A DNA stretch of 64,000 nt, from positions 36,007,396 through 36,071,395 of the forward strand of contig CM043960.1 of NCBI GenBank assembly GCA_014529385.2, given 5' to 3'. This DNA is from Adiantum capillus-veneris (taxonomy: Eukaryota > Streptophyta > Polypodiopsida > Polypodiales > Pteridaceae). Below the pieces are notes generated by a model. The model saw only the letters and a list, made by a program, of their open reading frames with translations. It had not been told where the DNA came from and did not search any database. Below, piece after piece: positions 1 through 10,973 of this stretch. The position numbers and the translations under genes are program-made. Within the stretch, counting starts at the first letter, position 1, and every line of letters begins with the position of its first letter.

Positions 1-13
1 AACGTGCCTTTTC

Positions 14-1200
14 TTAGACTTGAGAAAATTGTTGCTTTACTTCCCATCTTCTTCTCTTCTTTTGAATCAATGCCTTGTATGTATACAAATGACGTTTATA
101 GTTGTCTTTATCCATAGTTGCATCAAGCTTTATCAAGGACTTTTGAGCATCTTGACATTCTTTATCAAACAACCTTTTGTGTGATCTATCTTTGTTGATA
201 CCATGGACATGCTTTATGACAAAGCATTCTTTGGCACAAGAATTAATAACTTTCTTGAAAGCTTCCCATTTAGTTTCCAATGGTGCATCATATTGAAGCT
301 TTGTCATCCATAACTTTTGCTCAACCATTTCAATGTACATAGGTGCTCGTTTTAAATCCATACGTAGTGATAACTTTTCTTCCCTTTGGTCTAGATTATC
401 ATACTTAGTTGCTTCTCCACATGCAAGGTCAATACATAAGGTCCAATGGTCTGATTCTAGGGGTCCATTGGCCAAGCATAAAACTCTTTATGCGATACAT
501 GATGGATTTGGAGAGTAGCATATAGTCAATCACACTATCCCATTATGTTTTCTACATGTAAATCCACTAGCTTCACTCCACAAAGATACACCATTGGCAA
601 TGATCATACCCGTGCTATTACAAATATGTAAAAGTAACTTTCCATAATGATTCGGCTCTTTCTCATCCATTGAAGTATAATTATACAAGTGAACTTCCTC
701 CAGATCCCTTGGAATGTATGGCATATCAAATTGTTCAGAATCATGTTACAATGTTTTTGTGCGAGCATTCATATCCCCAAATACAATAACATCACCTTCA
801 CCTTTAAAATAAGAAATTTCCTCCTCTAAATAAAAAATGGATGATCTCTATCCATGCAAGCATAAAAGGGGGGATCATGATGAGGAATATAGCAATCAGC
901 TACAAAAATGGGTGCTCTTTTTGGTGTCATAATTTTCAGCTATACATAATGTTTGTGCTTGTCATCTTTCACAGTTGATACAAAATCTTCCAATCCTTTC
1001 TTAAACATACATGCTACCCCTCCTTGCCCTCTTCGTTGCTTGAGATTCTTTGACCACACCAATGAATGTACATTGTAATCCTCCAATCCGATAATCCTTT
1101 CTGTATCATGCTCCCAAGCTTCAACAAGAAGTACAAGATCTACTTTTCTTGTTAGTTCATCAATGCCAACCCCCACATTCCATGGGTATCCATTGCAATT
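14..1200 (-). pseudogene. LINE apurinic-like endonuclease domain, frameshifted, cut by window edge
   Basis: Minus-strand coding remnant of an EEP-type endonuclease, the enzyme that nicks target DNA for LINE insertion. In order: a start resembling WNCNGYPW near 1190, VDLVLLVEAWEHD near 1140, an RGQGG motif near 1030, PHHDPPFY near 880, VIVFGDMNAR near 770 after a frameshift at roughly 830, then the domain end with the SDHW motif (PLESDHWTLCIDL) near 450. The remainder, down to position 14, is the basic linker that normally precedes reverse transcriptase, which would lie off the left edge. At least one frameshift and several stops make it nonfunctional. It sits directly behind the ORF1-like pseudogene in the same orientation, so both belong to one decayed element. 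Confidence 0.72.
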
Positions 1201-1398
1201 TCAAAAAGCATATTTTCAATTGTAACTCGTCCTCAAGGTCGTGCATTCCTATTTTATTGAGGGACTTACCTCCTCCTTGGGCACATTTTCTTCATGAGAG
1301 ATCTCCTTGTTTTTCTTATTCCTCTCCTCATATGCCTTTTGATGTATATTTTGTTGCTTAACAGTGCGATCTTTCACATACAAAACATTTTGTATCAC

Positions 1399-2073
1399 TC
1401 AAATAGATCCAACTATTATCAAGGATAATCTTCGTTTGGTCTTATCTGGCATGGTGCATACAATTGGCCGTTCCCTCGAATGAGAAGCCCCTTGCATACC
1501 CACTCTATGTGCTCCATATATCATAACTCTTGACATGCCACAGTGGGTTTTAAAGAATTCTTTGATGACAATGGCAAGAGAAGGAGTTGTCTCTAACTTC
1601 TCCTTAATAATTCCATGAATAACAATGTTCTTGAAATGTCGCTCTCATTCCTTCAACTCCTCTACATCCACATTCTCAACATTCTTTGTTTGAGCCATAG
1701 CTTGCATGAGGGAGGAATTAGGAACCACATTTCTCTCACATACATCAGTCCAAGACTTGTTTGTGCATATATTATTCATATCGCATACATCCCAGCTCAT
1801 GGTGTCACATTTCTCCTCTATCAATACATGGTCATGCTCTACTTTGCTCATGCGCTCCTTCAAAGCATTCAAGTCCACAAGAGAGCATTTACATTCCTTG
1901 ACTTCCTCTTCTAGTTGCATCAAATGTGTTGTTTACATCTCAAGTGTCCTCTTGAGATTCCCATTCTCAACCACAAGAATCCTTAGCATGCCATTTTCCA
2001 TTGCAAGTGCATGTAAGTCTTCACATTGTTTGTTTACGGTCTCTTGCAACGATATCAAGTATGTCATGATCAT
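1399..2073 (-). pseudogene. LINE ORF1-like protein (coiled coil plus RRM-like domain), broken
   Basis: Read on the minus strand from the ATG at 2073, this frame stays open for 224 codons apart from a TAA near 1926 and a TGA at 1645-1647, ending at a TGA at 1399-1401. The first half is rich in Glu, Lys, Leu and Met with heptad-like spacing (LEEEVKECKCSLVDLNALKE), suggesting a coiled coil. The second half reads KNIVIHGI, then RVMIYGAHRVG, then RPIVCTMPDKTKRR, the pattern of the RNA-binding RRM-like domain in ORF1 proteins of L1-type retrotransposons. An RNA-binding particle protein for LINE RNA is the inferred role. The same frame continues past the last stop into the endonuclease region, so the two may once have been a single polyprotein. 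Family identity is fairly sure; the exact clade is not. Confidence 0.62.
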
Positions 2074-2421
2074 GGCTTTTTATGTTGTTGGTTGAGTAGT
2101 TGTGTTGTTATCTCCACACACTTAGGAAATTTTGGATCATTTTCTACAATGGTTGTGGACCTTATTGAAGAAGAAGAACCCTAGCAAGTTCCAGAAGACA
2201 TTGTATGTAAAATAAGAGATGAGAGTCAACTTCCCCGAGCCTAGTCACTTTAGAAATTCTTCTGCAAAAACATCTTCCATAACTCTAAATTTTTTTGTTT
2301 TTACATCAATGTGTAGAGGCCATTGTTCTCTTTGATTGAGGCTATAGATCACCCAAATTGGAGTTCGAATGAAGAAAATATGATCAAAAGAATGAATTGA
2401 TGTCAACTAGGTCAACAACGG

Positions 2422-2422
<1 letters not shown>

Positions 2423-2512
<90 letters not shown>
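2423..2512. repeat. Compound microsatellite (TG)n(AG)n
   Basis: About 60 bases of uninterrupted TG followed directly by about 30 bases of AG. The same TG-then-AG order recurs at several other loci in this window. Confidence 0.97.
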
Positions 2513-2514
<2 letters not shown>

Positions 2515-2559
2515 TGTGTTGGTTGTGGAGAGTCCAACTTAAGCAAAGATTTATTTCTA

Positions 2560-2561
<2 letters not shown>

Positions 2562-2611
<50 letters not shown>
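2562..2611. repeat. Microsatellite (TA)n
   Basis: A pure TA run of about 50 bases, able to form a cruciform. It sits 50 bases after the TG/AG tract. Confidence 0.97.
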
Positions 2612-2615
<4 letters not shown>

Positions 2616-2990
2616 GCCACATCATAGTGGACCATTGATAGATTCCCAAAGAAAATTGATGCTACAATGTCGCAATCGTAGAAACTGCCATATGGAGGCG
2701 TCCCTTTTTTTGCCACATTGGCACTGCTAATGGTAAAAGTGACATGTGGCATTGCTATGTGGATTTCTATGCCACAAAAATTTACGTGAGGACTGCATTT
2801 TCTATTTTCTTGAGTTGAAAATACAAAAATTTGTGCAAGTTATTTGGGTCTTTAAAAAATAACCATTTCAAAATATTATATGGATTTTTTCTCTTTTGTT
2901 TTTTAAAACATTTCAATTGAATCAAATATATGTCCATATCAACATGCCATGTGGATTTTTGCACACAAAAAACCACATGGCATCCATGTA

Positions 2991-2992
<2 letters not shown>

Positions 2993-3054
<62 letters not shown>

Positions 3055-3155
3055 ACACACACATTGCCTTTCCCCCTTTCTCCCTCTCTTTCCCCCCTTG
3101 CACTTGCGTCATGTCGTGATGTCTCTCTCTCCTCCCACCCATGTGCCCCACACAC

Positions 3156-3217
<62 letters not shown>

Positions 3218-3293
3218 CATATCCCCCCTTTTTCCCTCTTGCACTTGTGGCATGTCGTGATGTCTCTCTCTCCTCCCACCCACGTGCCCCACC

Positions 3294-3392
<99 letters not shown>

Positions 3393-3402
3393 TCTCTCTC
3401 TC
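2993..3402. repeat. Three (CT)n tracts separated by a duplicated spacer
   Basis: CT tracts at 2993-3050, 3159-3212 and 3299-3402 are separated by two related spacers. Both spacers carry a C-rich stretch, then GCACTTG, then ATGTCGTGATGTCTCTCTCT, then a CCCACC-x-TGTGCCCCAC-like segment; the copies start at 3111 and 3252, a 141-base period. The first CT tract ends in a short CA run. Confidence 0.93.
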
Positions 3403-3927
3403 AAGCATAAATGAGGCTAGATTCTAGGTTGAGAATATAAGTGTCATTGGGCTCCCTATGTGCACTCTTATACGCATTGACTCTGCATGACCAAGTTGTT
3501 GTAGTTTGGCAAAGGTGGTTCCATCGACATGTTTGAGATGGCTCTTGAAATTTATCATGTGATCTCACAATATGTCATGTAGTTGGCAAATTAGTATTTG
3601 AGTTTGACCTTCTTGCCTTTTGTTAGAGTTTGTGAATCTAATTATGCAAGACAAAAAATTCCTTTTATTTTTGCAATTCTCACATTATGTGGGATGTTTT
3701 TTACTAAAAGTAAAAAGAAAGATACAACACTACCCATGCAAGGTTGTCTTGTCATGGGGACTTAAGGACTACATATAAAAGGAGTCAACAAATTGATGAG
3801 GTACTCACTTCTTCTTTTTCTTCTTCTAGACCAGACTAGTATCCCAATTGATGATCATACACATATGAGACCAACAAGCCCGGTCCATGACTCAAAATAC
3901 TACAGATAATAAGATTGACTTCATGGG
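3403..3927. other. Non-coding stretch with a dispersed repeat
   Basis: I see no gene. Positions 3831-3935 match 11822-11932 (shared GATCAT...ACATA, GACCAACAAGC/GACTAGCAAGC, CCATGACT, AATACTAC and AATAATAAGA blocks), so at least part is a dispersed repeat. A CTCACATTATGTGGG segment near 3670 resembles the LINE 3' stem-loop described for other loci here, but the poly(T) next to it is weak. Confidence 0.5.
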
Positions 3928-4182
3928 TTAACATGTCGCCCCTTCTTGATCTGGACTCCCTCCTTGACATTTATGAGTGTGCAAATTAGACCAGCTACCA
4001 AGGATGGTAAAAAGTACTAAACATCTTGATGAGAGCAGTGGCCCATGGACATGCTCACAATCAAGACATTCAGGTGAGCAACAATGCACACATCTGCTAC
4101 AATATTGCAAGTCCTCAGCTTTTCTTGGACACTGTAAAATCAACAAGAAAATAGCGCAGTAACTGCATTCACATAGGAGCAT
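3928..4182 (-). pseudogene. Possible exon of a Cys/His-rich zinc-binding protein (PLATZ-like?)
   Basis: The minus-strand frame contains a dense Cys/His cluster: QYCSRCVHCCSPECLDCEHV, then HGPLL. A pyrimidine-rich stretch ending in AG precedes the cluster at about 4140 and could be a splice acceptor. PLATZ-type plant zinc proteins have a similar run of CxxC, CxxC and closely spaced His, but their normal spacing and the LQxRR motif that should follow are not clearly present. No other exons were found. It may be chance or a decayed fragment. Confidence 0.25.
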
Positions 4183-5394
4183 GGCTAATGAAAAAGTATA
4201 TGCATTGAGTAAGCGTAAAGAGTAGTCGGTGTCAAAATATTAACATGTTTGACCATTATACATCAAAACGCAATATAATTAAATTCATTGGCACTTGTAG
4301 TAGAGGTCAATGAATCAAGGATTCTAACTTCATTAATTCTACTTTTAGTAGGCCAATAAAGGTCAATTATTAATCCCATAGTCAATCATCTTAATTCCCC
4401 ATAGTCAATTTAGAGTTGTTTAATGTTGTGACAGCAGATTGTTTCATGTCCCAAGATTGACTAGAGCTATACCTACAATACTCTCAAGTTGAGATACAAT
4501 AAAGGAAATTACACCTGAAACCATTGCCTAAATAGATTCCCCCAAGTGTCTTTGTTATAGGCTTTGTTGCCATGTAGATCCTTAATTGACTTTGGGCTCT
4601 CTTTTTTCTTATTCTTTTTTTAAATAATTTTTTTGGCCTTGTTGCTTGTCAATTTTCACTTTTGTATATTTGGGAGGTCATCTTCAGATTTTATCCTCCC
4701 TAGGCTCATGACAATAGCAAAAATTCCTTTATAATACTTAAGCTAAAGGGCAAGAGGGACAAAGTCCACTATTATTGGATAAAGAGCCTAAAGCAACTAT
4801 GAAGAATTAGAAAAGCATCTTACTGCAATATTAAAAGGAGATCTCTAATGCTCTTCCTTGGTTAAACTAGCTCAACTGGAATTCTTGATTAATAAACCTA
4901 GACAAGGGGCTATGAGAGGTAAAATTATAGTGGATCTTTTCAACATAGCCAAGACAATGAAGGTCGAGAGAGAGATGAGAAGGCCAAGGCAATCAAGGTC
5001 AAGAGAGATCTAATGAGGGTTCTTAATGTTGACGGTCAAGAGGAGAGTCACTTGACCTCTAAGTCGAGAGGTGTTCAGTGGCATGGCATCATTATGGGGT
5101 TTTTAGTTGTGGACCAATGAGCAAGTGGACTAGTGGGTGTTTTGGCACACTGTAGGCAGGGTTGGGGCTGCTCGCTTGGTACCAGCGGATCTTCTCTGCT
5201 CTTGCATCGCGTCCACCCCTTGCTTCCTAGGTGCAGATAGTGACAAGCCTGTAGTACTTGCCTCTTGATAATATGCACGCTTATCTTTAGTCCTTTGAAG
5301 GGATAATAATCAGCCTTATAGTGGGCATTTTAAGCGTGCTTTCACTTTTTTGCCAAACCCCACCTTAGAGGGATTCTTGTAGGCATGAACACCG
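4183..5394. other. No recognisable gene
   Basis: AT-rich sequence with no long open frame, inverted repeat or microsatellite that I could identify. GA-rich text near 4960-5050 contains a short local repeat of 'aggtcgagagagagatga'-like sequence. Confidence 0.5.
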
Positions 5395-6260
5395 ATGATG
5401 TTATGTCCAAAGTTCAAGACAATTGTGGGGTGGAGGGACATGATCCTTCTGGTTGGGGCTCATCTCAACATGGGCGTAGAGTTTGTCTTTGCAGAGGAGG
5501 GGAAGAAAAGACCTAATGAATTCTATGCAAACGCCTTTAGTCTGGAAAATATTTTGAAACCTTCTTCCTTTGGCATTCGTACACTTGCTGAGGAAACTTT
5601 GCATGGGGCAATCACGTTGAATTAGAAAAAGGCTGAAATGGGTGTGTGATGCATACAGAGTTCAGTCAGAAGTAGCGATCCAGAGCTTAGAGGCCTATTG
5701 TGCTGACTCGGTGGTAGTCTACTTTATGGGCCAATGAATGTTGACCCAAGGCTTATGGGAGTGGGTGACAATGGTGACAAATAATAGAAATGCAATTCTA
5801 CCAGTTCACAACGGTGGGCAAAGGCTCTGATGTGGTGATTTGTGTCTCCAAGAAAATTGTTCAAGATTTGCTTATGAGAGGAGGCAACTGGGGTGCTTCC
5901 CACTTCGCTTATGCTATGCCTTGGATGCCCGAGTTCTCTCCAAATGAAGAATTTATGGACTACTTCCCAGCGTAGGTTATGCTCAAGGGCATCCCTCTCT
6001 GGCTCCATGACCATGTGGACTCCATAGTTATTATGATGGGTTGAGAGCTGCTCATTCCAAAGCTGCAGAAGGTTAGATTGGGCTTGGATATAAAAGTATA
6101 CATACTCTGGAACATGAGTAGGCCCATTCCCAAATATCTAGATCTTAACATGGGTAGATTTGGTGCCTTTTGACAAGAATTGAGGTTTGCCTCATTTCCC
6201 AATGCCTGCTACAAATGTCACAGAATTGGTCACCATGGACGACCCTGAGGTAGAAGTTGT
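5395..6260 (+). pseudogene. DUF4283 plus zinc-knuckle protein (plant LINE ORF1 type), broken
   Basis: From 5790 to 6246 one frame is coding-like: a QFYQFTTVGKGSDVVI start, PWMPEFSPNEE, then after a stop VMLKGIPLWLHDHVDSI, then VRLGLDIKVYI, and finally CYKCHRIGHHGRP, a CX2CX4HX4C zinc knuckle whose last Cys codon has become TGA at 6246-6248. Other in-frame stops are at 5973 (TAG), 6042 and 6171 (TGA). This domain order is that of plant LINE ORF1-type proteins (DUF4283 followed by a CCHC knuckle), which bind LINE RNA. The open frame at 5395-5625 may be an upstream part in another frame. No ORF2 follows; a small inverted-repeat element begins 140 bases downstream. Confidence 0.66.
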
Positions 6261-6396
6261 CTGCAACCCAGAGGTCAAGTCAACTTGGAGGCATATCATC
6301 AGGGATGCCATGCCCTCTGTGGGTGACATCAGGCCAAAAGAAAATACCAGTGATCGCAATATGACTCGCAAGGAGTGGTTAAAGAGATAGTCTGCC

Positions 6397-6859
6397 CATT
6401 AGGAAGAGAATGGATTCTAGGAGGGCCTCTTTATTTGGCAGTTTAAGGAGTCAAACCTTTAGTATTAAGAAAGCAATCAAAGGACAACTTTTAAATTCAA
6501 ACAGGTAAAACGGCTAGTTTATTTGAATTCAAATTTTCCCCCCAAAATGAAATTTAAAATCTAGCGGGTAAAAGTATATCATGTAGCATATCTATGGGAA
6601 GAGCTCGGCGTGTAGATTCTAGATCCATAATCTCCGTTCAAATCGGGGATCATATGTAGGAGTTATGGAAGGCCGAAAATCATAAATTTGTCCTCCCCCT
6701 TTTTGGGGGAAAAGTGCATCCTTTGACCACTCTTACACCTCTCTTACACACCCACCATTCTTGCACACATGGCATGTATCTATTCGTCCAAATGTTAATC
6801 ACCTCCATAATCTCATGGCAAATAAAGAGGCCCTCCTAGACCCCATCCTCTTCCTAATG
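6397..6859. mobile_element. Small non-autonomous DNA element with ~45-bp terminal inverted repeats
   Basis: The left end reads CATTAGGAAGAG, then a short variable piece, then TCTAGGAGGGCCTCTTTATT. The right end is its reverse complement (AATAAAGAGGCCCTCCTAGA, then CTCTTCCTAATG ending at 6859). About 45 bases pair with few mismatches. The 463-base interior has no ORF. Possible 9-base target copies resembling AAAGAGAGA lie a few bases outside each end, which would fit Mutator-like elements, but the junction is not exact. Length and lack of coding fit a MITE. Confidence 0.72.
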
Positions 6860-8109
6860 CCTTCAAAAGAGAGACAAGAGAAGCCAGAATTGCATGTCGC
6901 ATCCCTCAAGGGGTGCACTATGTAGGCATGTTAATATACCATGTGAGTTCAGTGGGAGGGGTTTTAAAATGCAAAAAATTTAGGGGAGTTAACAAAGGTA
7001 CATTAAAATTAGGGGTTTTTATATTCCATTTTGAAATAAGGGGTCATTTTATTCATTCAAACATGTTAAAAAGGGGTTTTTTAATTACCTCGTGAATGCT
7101 CATTATTATATAAGGGGGTACTAAATATTGAACCCCCAAGTCGGGTCCTTTATAGAGGCTCTGACAACCTCTGAAATCCCCAAAACATTCTAGACCAAAA
7201 GCTAGACCTCTTAAGTCCTATTGTAAATGTTTTGGGTTCTACGACCAGGACTAGTCGAGCAAAAAAGAAAAAGAAAAAGAAAGTAATATCTTGTTGGTGT
7301 AGTAAGACACTCACTGGATGCGTTGTTGGTTCATTGGCTAGAGCCAGGGCATGGTGGAGGTGGTAGAGATCTCGCTTTGGTGGAAACCCCAAGATTTTTG
7401 CACTTAGTTTCAGGGTGGTGCTCTTCATCAGCTGATGTATATGGCTTTGTGGACGTGGGTATTGGAAGATGCCATGGCTCAGTGGAAGCATGACTATCAT
7501 TGTAACTTTATGGCTTATTTTTAATATAGTTCTCCACTCACTATTGTGAAACAAGCAAGCATGAGTGCTAGAAAAAACAACAAAGTAACAACACTTGCAG
7601 ACGCACCAAGGGGGGGGGGGGCTACCCATAAATATGTTAATATAGGATATGGGCTCAACATAAGGAATTTTAAAACCATATATTTACCCTTATTTAACAT
7701 ATACGAGGGTACTAACAAAAATAATTTTACATAGATGGAATAGGAAAAGGTGTGTTTTATCTATGGAAAATCTACATGTAAGGGGCTTTTTAATTAGTCC
7801 TTGAATCCACGTGATACGAAGAATTTACATATAGTGACTCCCTACCCTTGAGGCAACAAGAATGGACAAGATACATTTGCTTTATGCTAGCAGCAATTCC
7901 GCGATGCGTTTTGGTATGGACATGACAAGGACCTCATGATGTTGAAAAATTGTGTTATTGCAATGTCTTCTTGTACACATTAGCAAACAATACAAGATAT
8001 CTCCATGAGGCACATCAATGAGAGAAGGCACCAACCAAATTAAAAAAATATATAGAGCCCTGACCTATCTATTTGCATCACACTATAGGATCAAGGTAAG
8101 AGGATATTG
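6860..8109. other. No gene; possible plus-strand LINE 3' tail
   Basis: AT-rich. Near 7527-7545 the sequence CTCACTATTGTGAAAC resembles the sense version of the LINE 3' stem-loop found elsewhere here, preceded by LINE-tail-like text from about 7340. A run of nine to ten G occurs at about 7611-7620 and an A/G run at 7262-7283. Nothing else is supported. Confidence 0.35.
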
Positions 8110-8650
8110 TATAGATTGGCTGGTAGTCCTAAGACTAAGCCCCTTATCCTCCTCATCTAGGGAAACTAAATCACTCTGAGTGAGGCCATACGCTTCTTCA
8201 GTGTCACCTATTGTTTCTTCTTCATCTTCTTATTCATGTATGTTAATAAAAATTGTTGCCATACATGGATAATCAATTTGTGCGAAAGGTGCAAGTGGAG
8301 CAGTATACTTTATGGCGTAGGGATTGCTTGTGGTCACTAGATGGATTAGTCATTCTAATTCTACATGATTCTCCTCACACACTAGGTTGATAACAATATC
8401 CCACTCAGTGAAAAGAAGTGGAAAACACATTTGGCATACTTGGAAAAATTCAAGAGAATATCTCTCACAAATTATAGAAGTGGATGACTCTAGTGAACTA
8501 ATCTATGAGCACAAATAGATTTTGATTAGGTTCCTAATAATTCTAGGGTTATTCAGTGTGAGTCTTGTGTATTTTTTATGTCTCACTCTTGTTGCCAGAT
8601 GGCTCTTGCTCTTTTATTTTCATTTTATTTTTGTTTTGTTGTTAATCTAA

Positions 8651-8731
8651 GTGAGTGAGTGAGTGAGTGAGTGAGTGTGTGTGTGTGTGTGTGTGTGCGT
8701 GTGTGCGTGCGTGTGTGTGTGTGTATATATA
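8651..8731. repeat. Microsatellite (GAGT)n(GT)n(TA)n
   Basis: GTGAGTGAGT repeats change to GT repeats with GTGC variants and end in a short TATATATA. It sits inside the 3' part of the gypsy fragment, at the place that holds the TATA-like sequence in the intact copy. Confidence 0.95.
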
Positions 8732-9526
8732 CTTAGATTTGGGGGTTAAAAGGTCAGGGAAGGAAGGTTGAAAGGGAATTTATAAGAAGATACATGCTAA
8801 GTTGCATTCCCCCTTCCTTGGGTAGATCATACCCTTTGAAAAGATATCATTACCCTTTGAAACCAGTTATTCCAATTGGTAATAGGTGAGAACTTTAGCT
8901 AATAGTTTTCCACCAGTTTAGGTGCCTCATTGAATTGAAAGGGTGGCAAGGTACTCCATCATGAACGAACTTGAAGTGTTTCTTCAAGTAATAAATTTAC
9001 AATAAGAGATGTAGATTCTTTTCTAGCTTTGTGGGGATTAATAGTGGTGGGTGGAGATTGGGTAGAAGCTTCTACATTGATGGATATATTACATGAGGAG
9101 CTAGAAGCTGCATGTGACTCCCCCCTTCCTGAGCTAGGTGGAATAAATTGATCTTATTTTGGAATCCGAACTAGCTCCGAAATAGGTGTGGAGTACTATG
9201 TGATCTTTCCCTTACCACGATCCTCAATTAGCTTTGGAGTTGCAAGATTTGACTTACATGATTTTGTAGATGACAAGAACACAACTTACGTTTAGGTACC
9301 CACATTGTATAGGTAATAGGAAAGAACACAACTTACATTACGGTACCTAGATTTGATAATTTCCATCATTGTAGCCTTGGGTTCAGAAAAATAATAGATA
9401 TGATGTTCAATGCTTGTGTCCAGTAATGCATTGTACAACACTTTTCATTGTAGCCATTCAATTCAATTGGATATCGTAGGGGCAAATCAAACTCTAAAGA
9501 ATCCTCATCGGTCTCCACAAAAAATG

Positions 9527-9976
9527 CATGTTTAATTCCAAGGTTAGCTTCCCTTTGGCACCTAATATGCTATTGTCATTCTCAAGCCTCAATTTGGGGT
9601 TGTATCTTTTTTAGCTCTACTTGTGCCTTGGTTGCCTTGTTTTGATGGATAGTGCATAGCTCTTCTTGGCTTGAGGATCATAGTATCTTTTAAATTTAGT
9701 CCCATTGAGGAATCCAATGGTTTCTACTCCATCAAGAGTTTTCACACAATGCATGTTTAATTCCAAGGTTAGCTTCCCTTTGGCACCCAATATGCTATTG
9801 TCTTTTTCAGCCTCAATTAGGGCTTGTATCTTTTTCATCTCTACTTGTGCCTTGGTGGCCTTCTTTTGATGGATAGTGCATAGCTCTTCTTGGCTTAAGA
9901 ATCATAGTATCTTTTGGATTTAGTTCCATTGAGGAATTGAATGGTTTCTACCCCATCAAGAGCCCCATTGAGAAAT
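9527..9976. repeat. Local tandem duplication (225-bp period) in gypsy fragment
   Basis: The block starting CATGTTTAATTCCAAGG at 9527 recurs at 9752 with the same order of segments (GGCACCTAATATGCTATTG, then CTTGTGCCTTGG, then CATAGTATCTTTT). A third, partial repeat of CCAATGGTTTCTACCCCATC occurs at about 9960-10,003. The intact element has this region once. Confidence 0.88.
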
Positions 9977-10480
9977 CCAATGGTTTCTACCCCATCAAGA
10001 GTTTCCACACAAATGGTATGTTGCGTGGTAATTTCACATACTCTATATGGTCTTTTTCAATGTGTTTTAACCTTTCTTTTCAATACGCACTCCATACATA
10101 AGAACTTTATCACCAATTTTGATATCCTTGTTTTTTAAATGGCGATCAAACCATTTCTTTCTCCTATCGTTCTCCACAAGGGTCTTTTATTCAACCAATT
10201 CCCTCTCTTCTCTTCTAGTCTCTCAAGGATATATAAATGATGGACTAACGGGCTACCATCCCAACCTTCTTGAGAAGCTACTTAAAGACTAGGAATGACA
10301 AACTCCCATGCCATAACTGCTTTTGGCCATATACCATTTTAAATGGTGTGAAGCTAATAATCACTTTATGAGCAGTATCATAAGCCCATAGAGCTAATGT
10401 AAGCTTCAAATCACAATCTATACAATGAGCCTCTACCATCTTAGTCAAAATATATATTAGAGTCTTGTTGGAGCTAGCAT

Positions 10481-10880
10481 AAATACATGTGATTTTGATG
10501 TCCTACAAGCGTTGGCAAGCACTAGATATTTGCCTTCCATTTTATGTGTTTTGCTTCTTGGTTTTGCTTGTGGTTTTCTTGTTTTTTTTCTTTTTTCTTG
10601 ATGCTCGCAATGCAAAATAAGGCATGTAATAGCTGAAAGTGAGTGTTGTTTGGGAGACCTTGGCACACTTTACAGCAAAGTCTTTGATCAACTGAGGTGT
10701 CGGGGCCCCTCAACAAATAGTTTCTACATAAGCATGTGGGTGAAAGTACAAATTTAAGGAAGGATTTTGGAGGGAAAGGCCTTTTCTCTATCCTACATGC
10801 CCTCTTTAACCTTGGGAATACTAAACTATATATATAAGGTGGCCCTCACATTGCTCTCACCAAGGAGGAGGTCATGGAGG

Positions 10881-10884
<4 letters not shown>
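10481..10884. other. No recognisable gene
   Basis: A T-rich stretch (10,580-10,600) and short open frames without recognisable domains. A TATATATAAGG sequence at about 10,829 has no gene behind it. Confidence 0.45.

Positions 10885-10973
<89 letters not shown>
10885..10973. repeat. Microsatellite (TG)n, about 88 bp
   Basis: An uninterrupted GT/TG run, capable of forming Z-DNA. Confidence 0.97.

Larger units (their letters stand above)
8110..10480 (-). mobile_element. Ty3/gypsy fragment: integrase C-terminus to 3' ORF, same family as the 28.9-42.6 kb element
   Basis: On the minus strand, starting at 10478, translations match the intact element in order: SNKTL...ILTK, VEAHC, LKLT-ALWAY, TPFKMVYGQ and WEFVIPSL (integrase C-terminal part), GPYRVCEI, then LDGVETIGFLNG-KFKRYYDP (twice, because of a local duplication). 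Next come sequences matching the post-integrase region at 39,780-39,960, the purine tract AGGAAGGGGGG (about 9120-9130), a second purine tract near 8815, and finally a decayed copy of the small 3' ORF (LESST, C-ERY, FTEWDI, DEEDKGLSL) down to about 8110. Frameshifts and stops are frequent. A (GAGT)n(GT)n microsatellite interrupts the untranslated part. No LTR was found at either end. Confidence 0.85.

Noticed and set aside
2922-3427. Long open frames encoding poly-(Arg-Glu) or poly-(Leu-Ser) across the CT repeats
   Set aside because: They are translations of dinucleotide repeats; both strands and several frames are open for the same reason.
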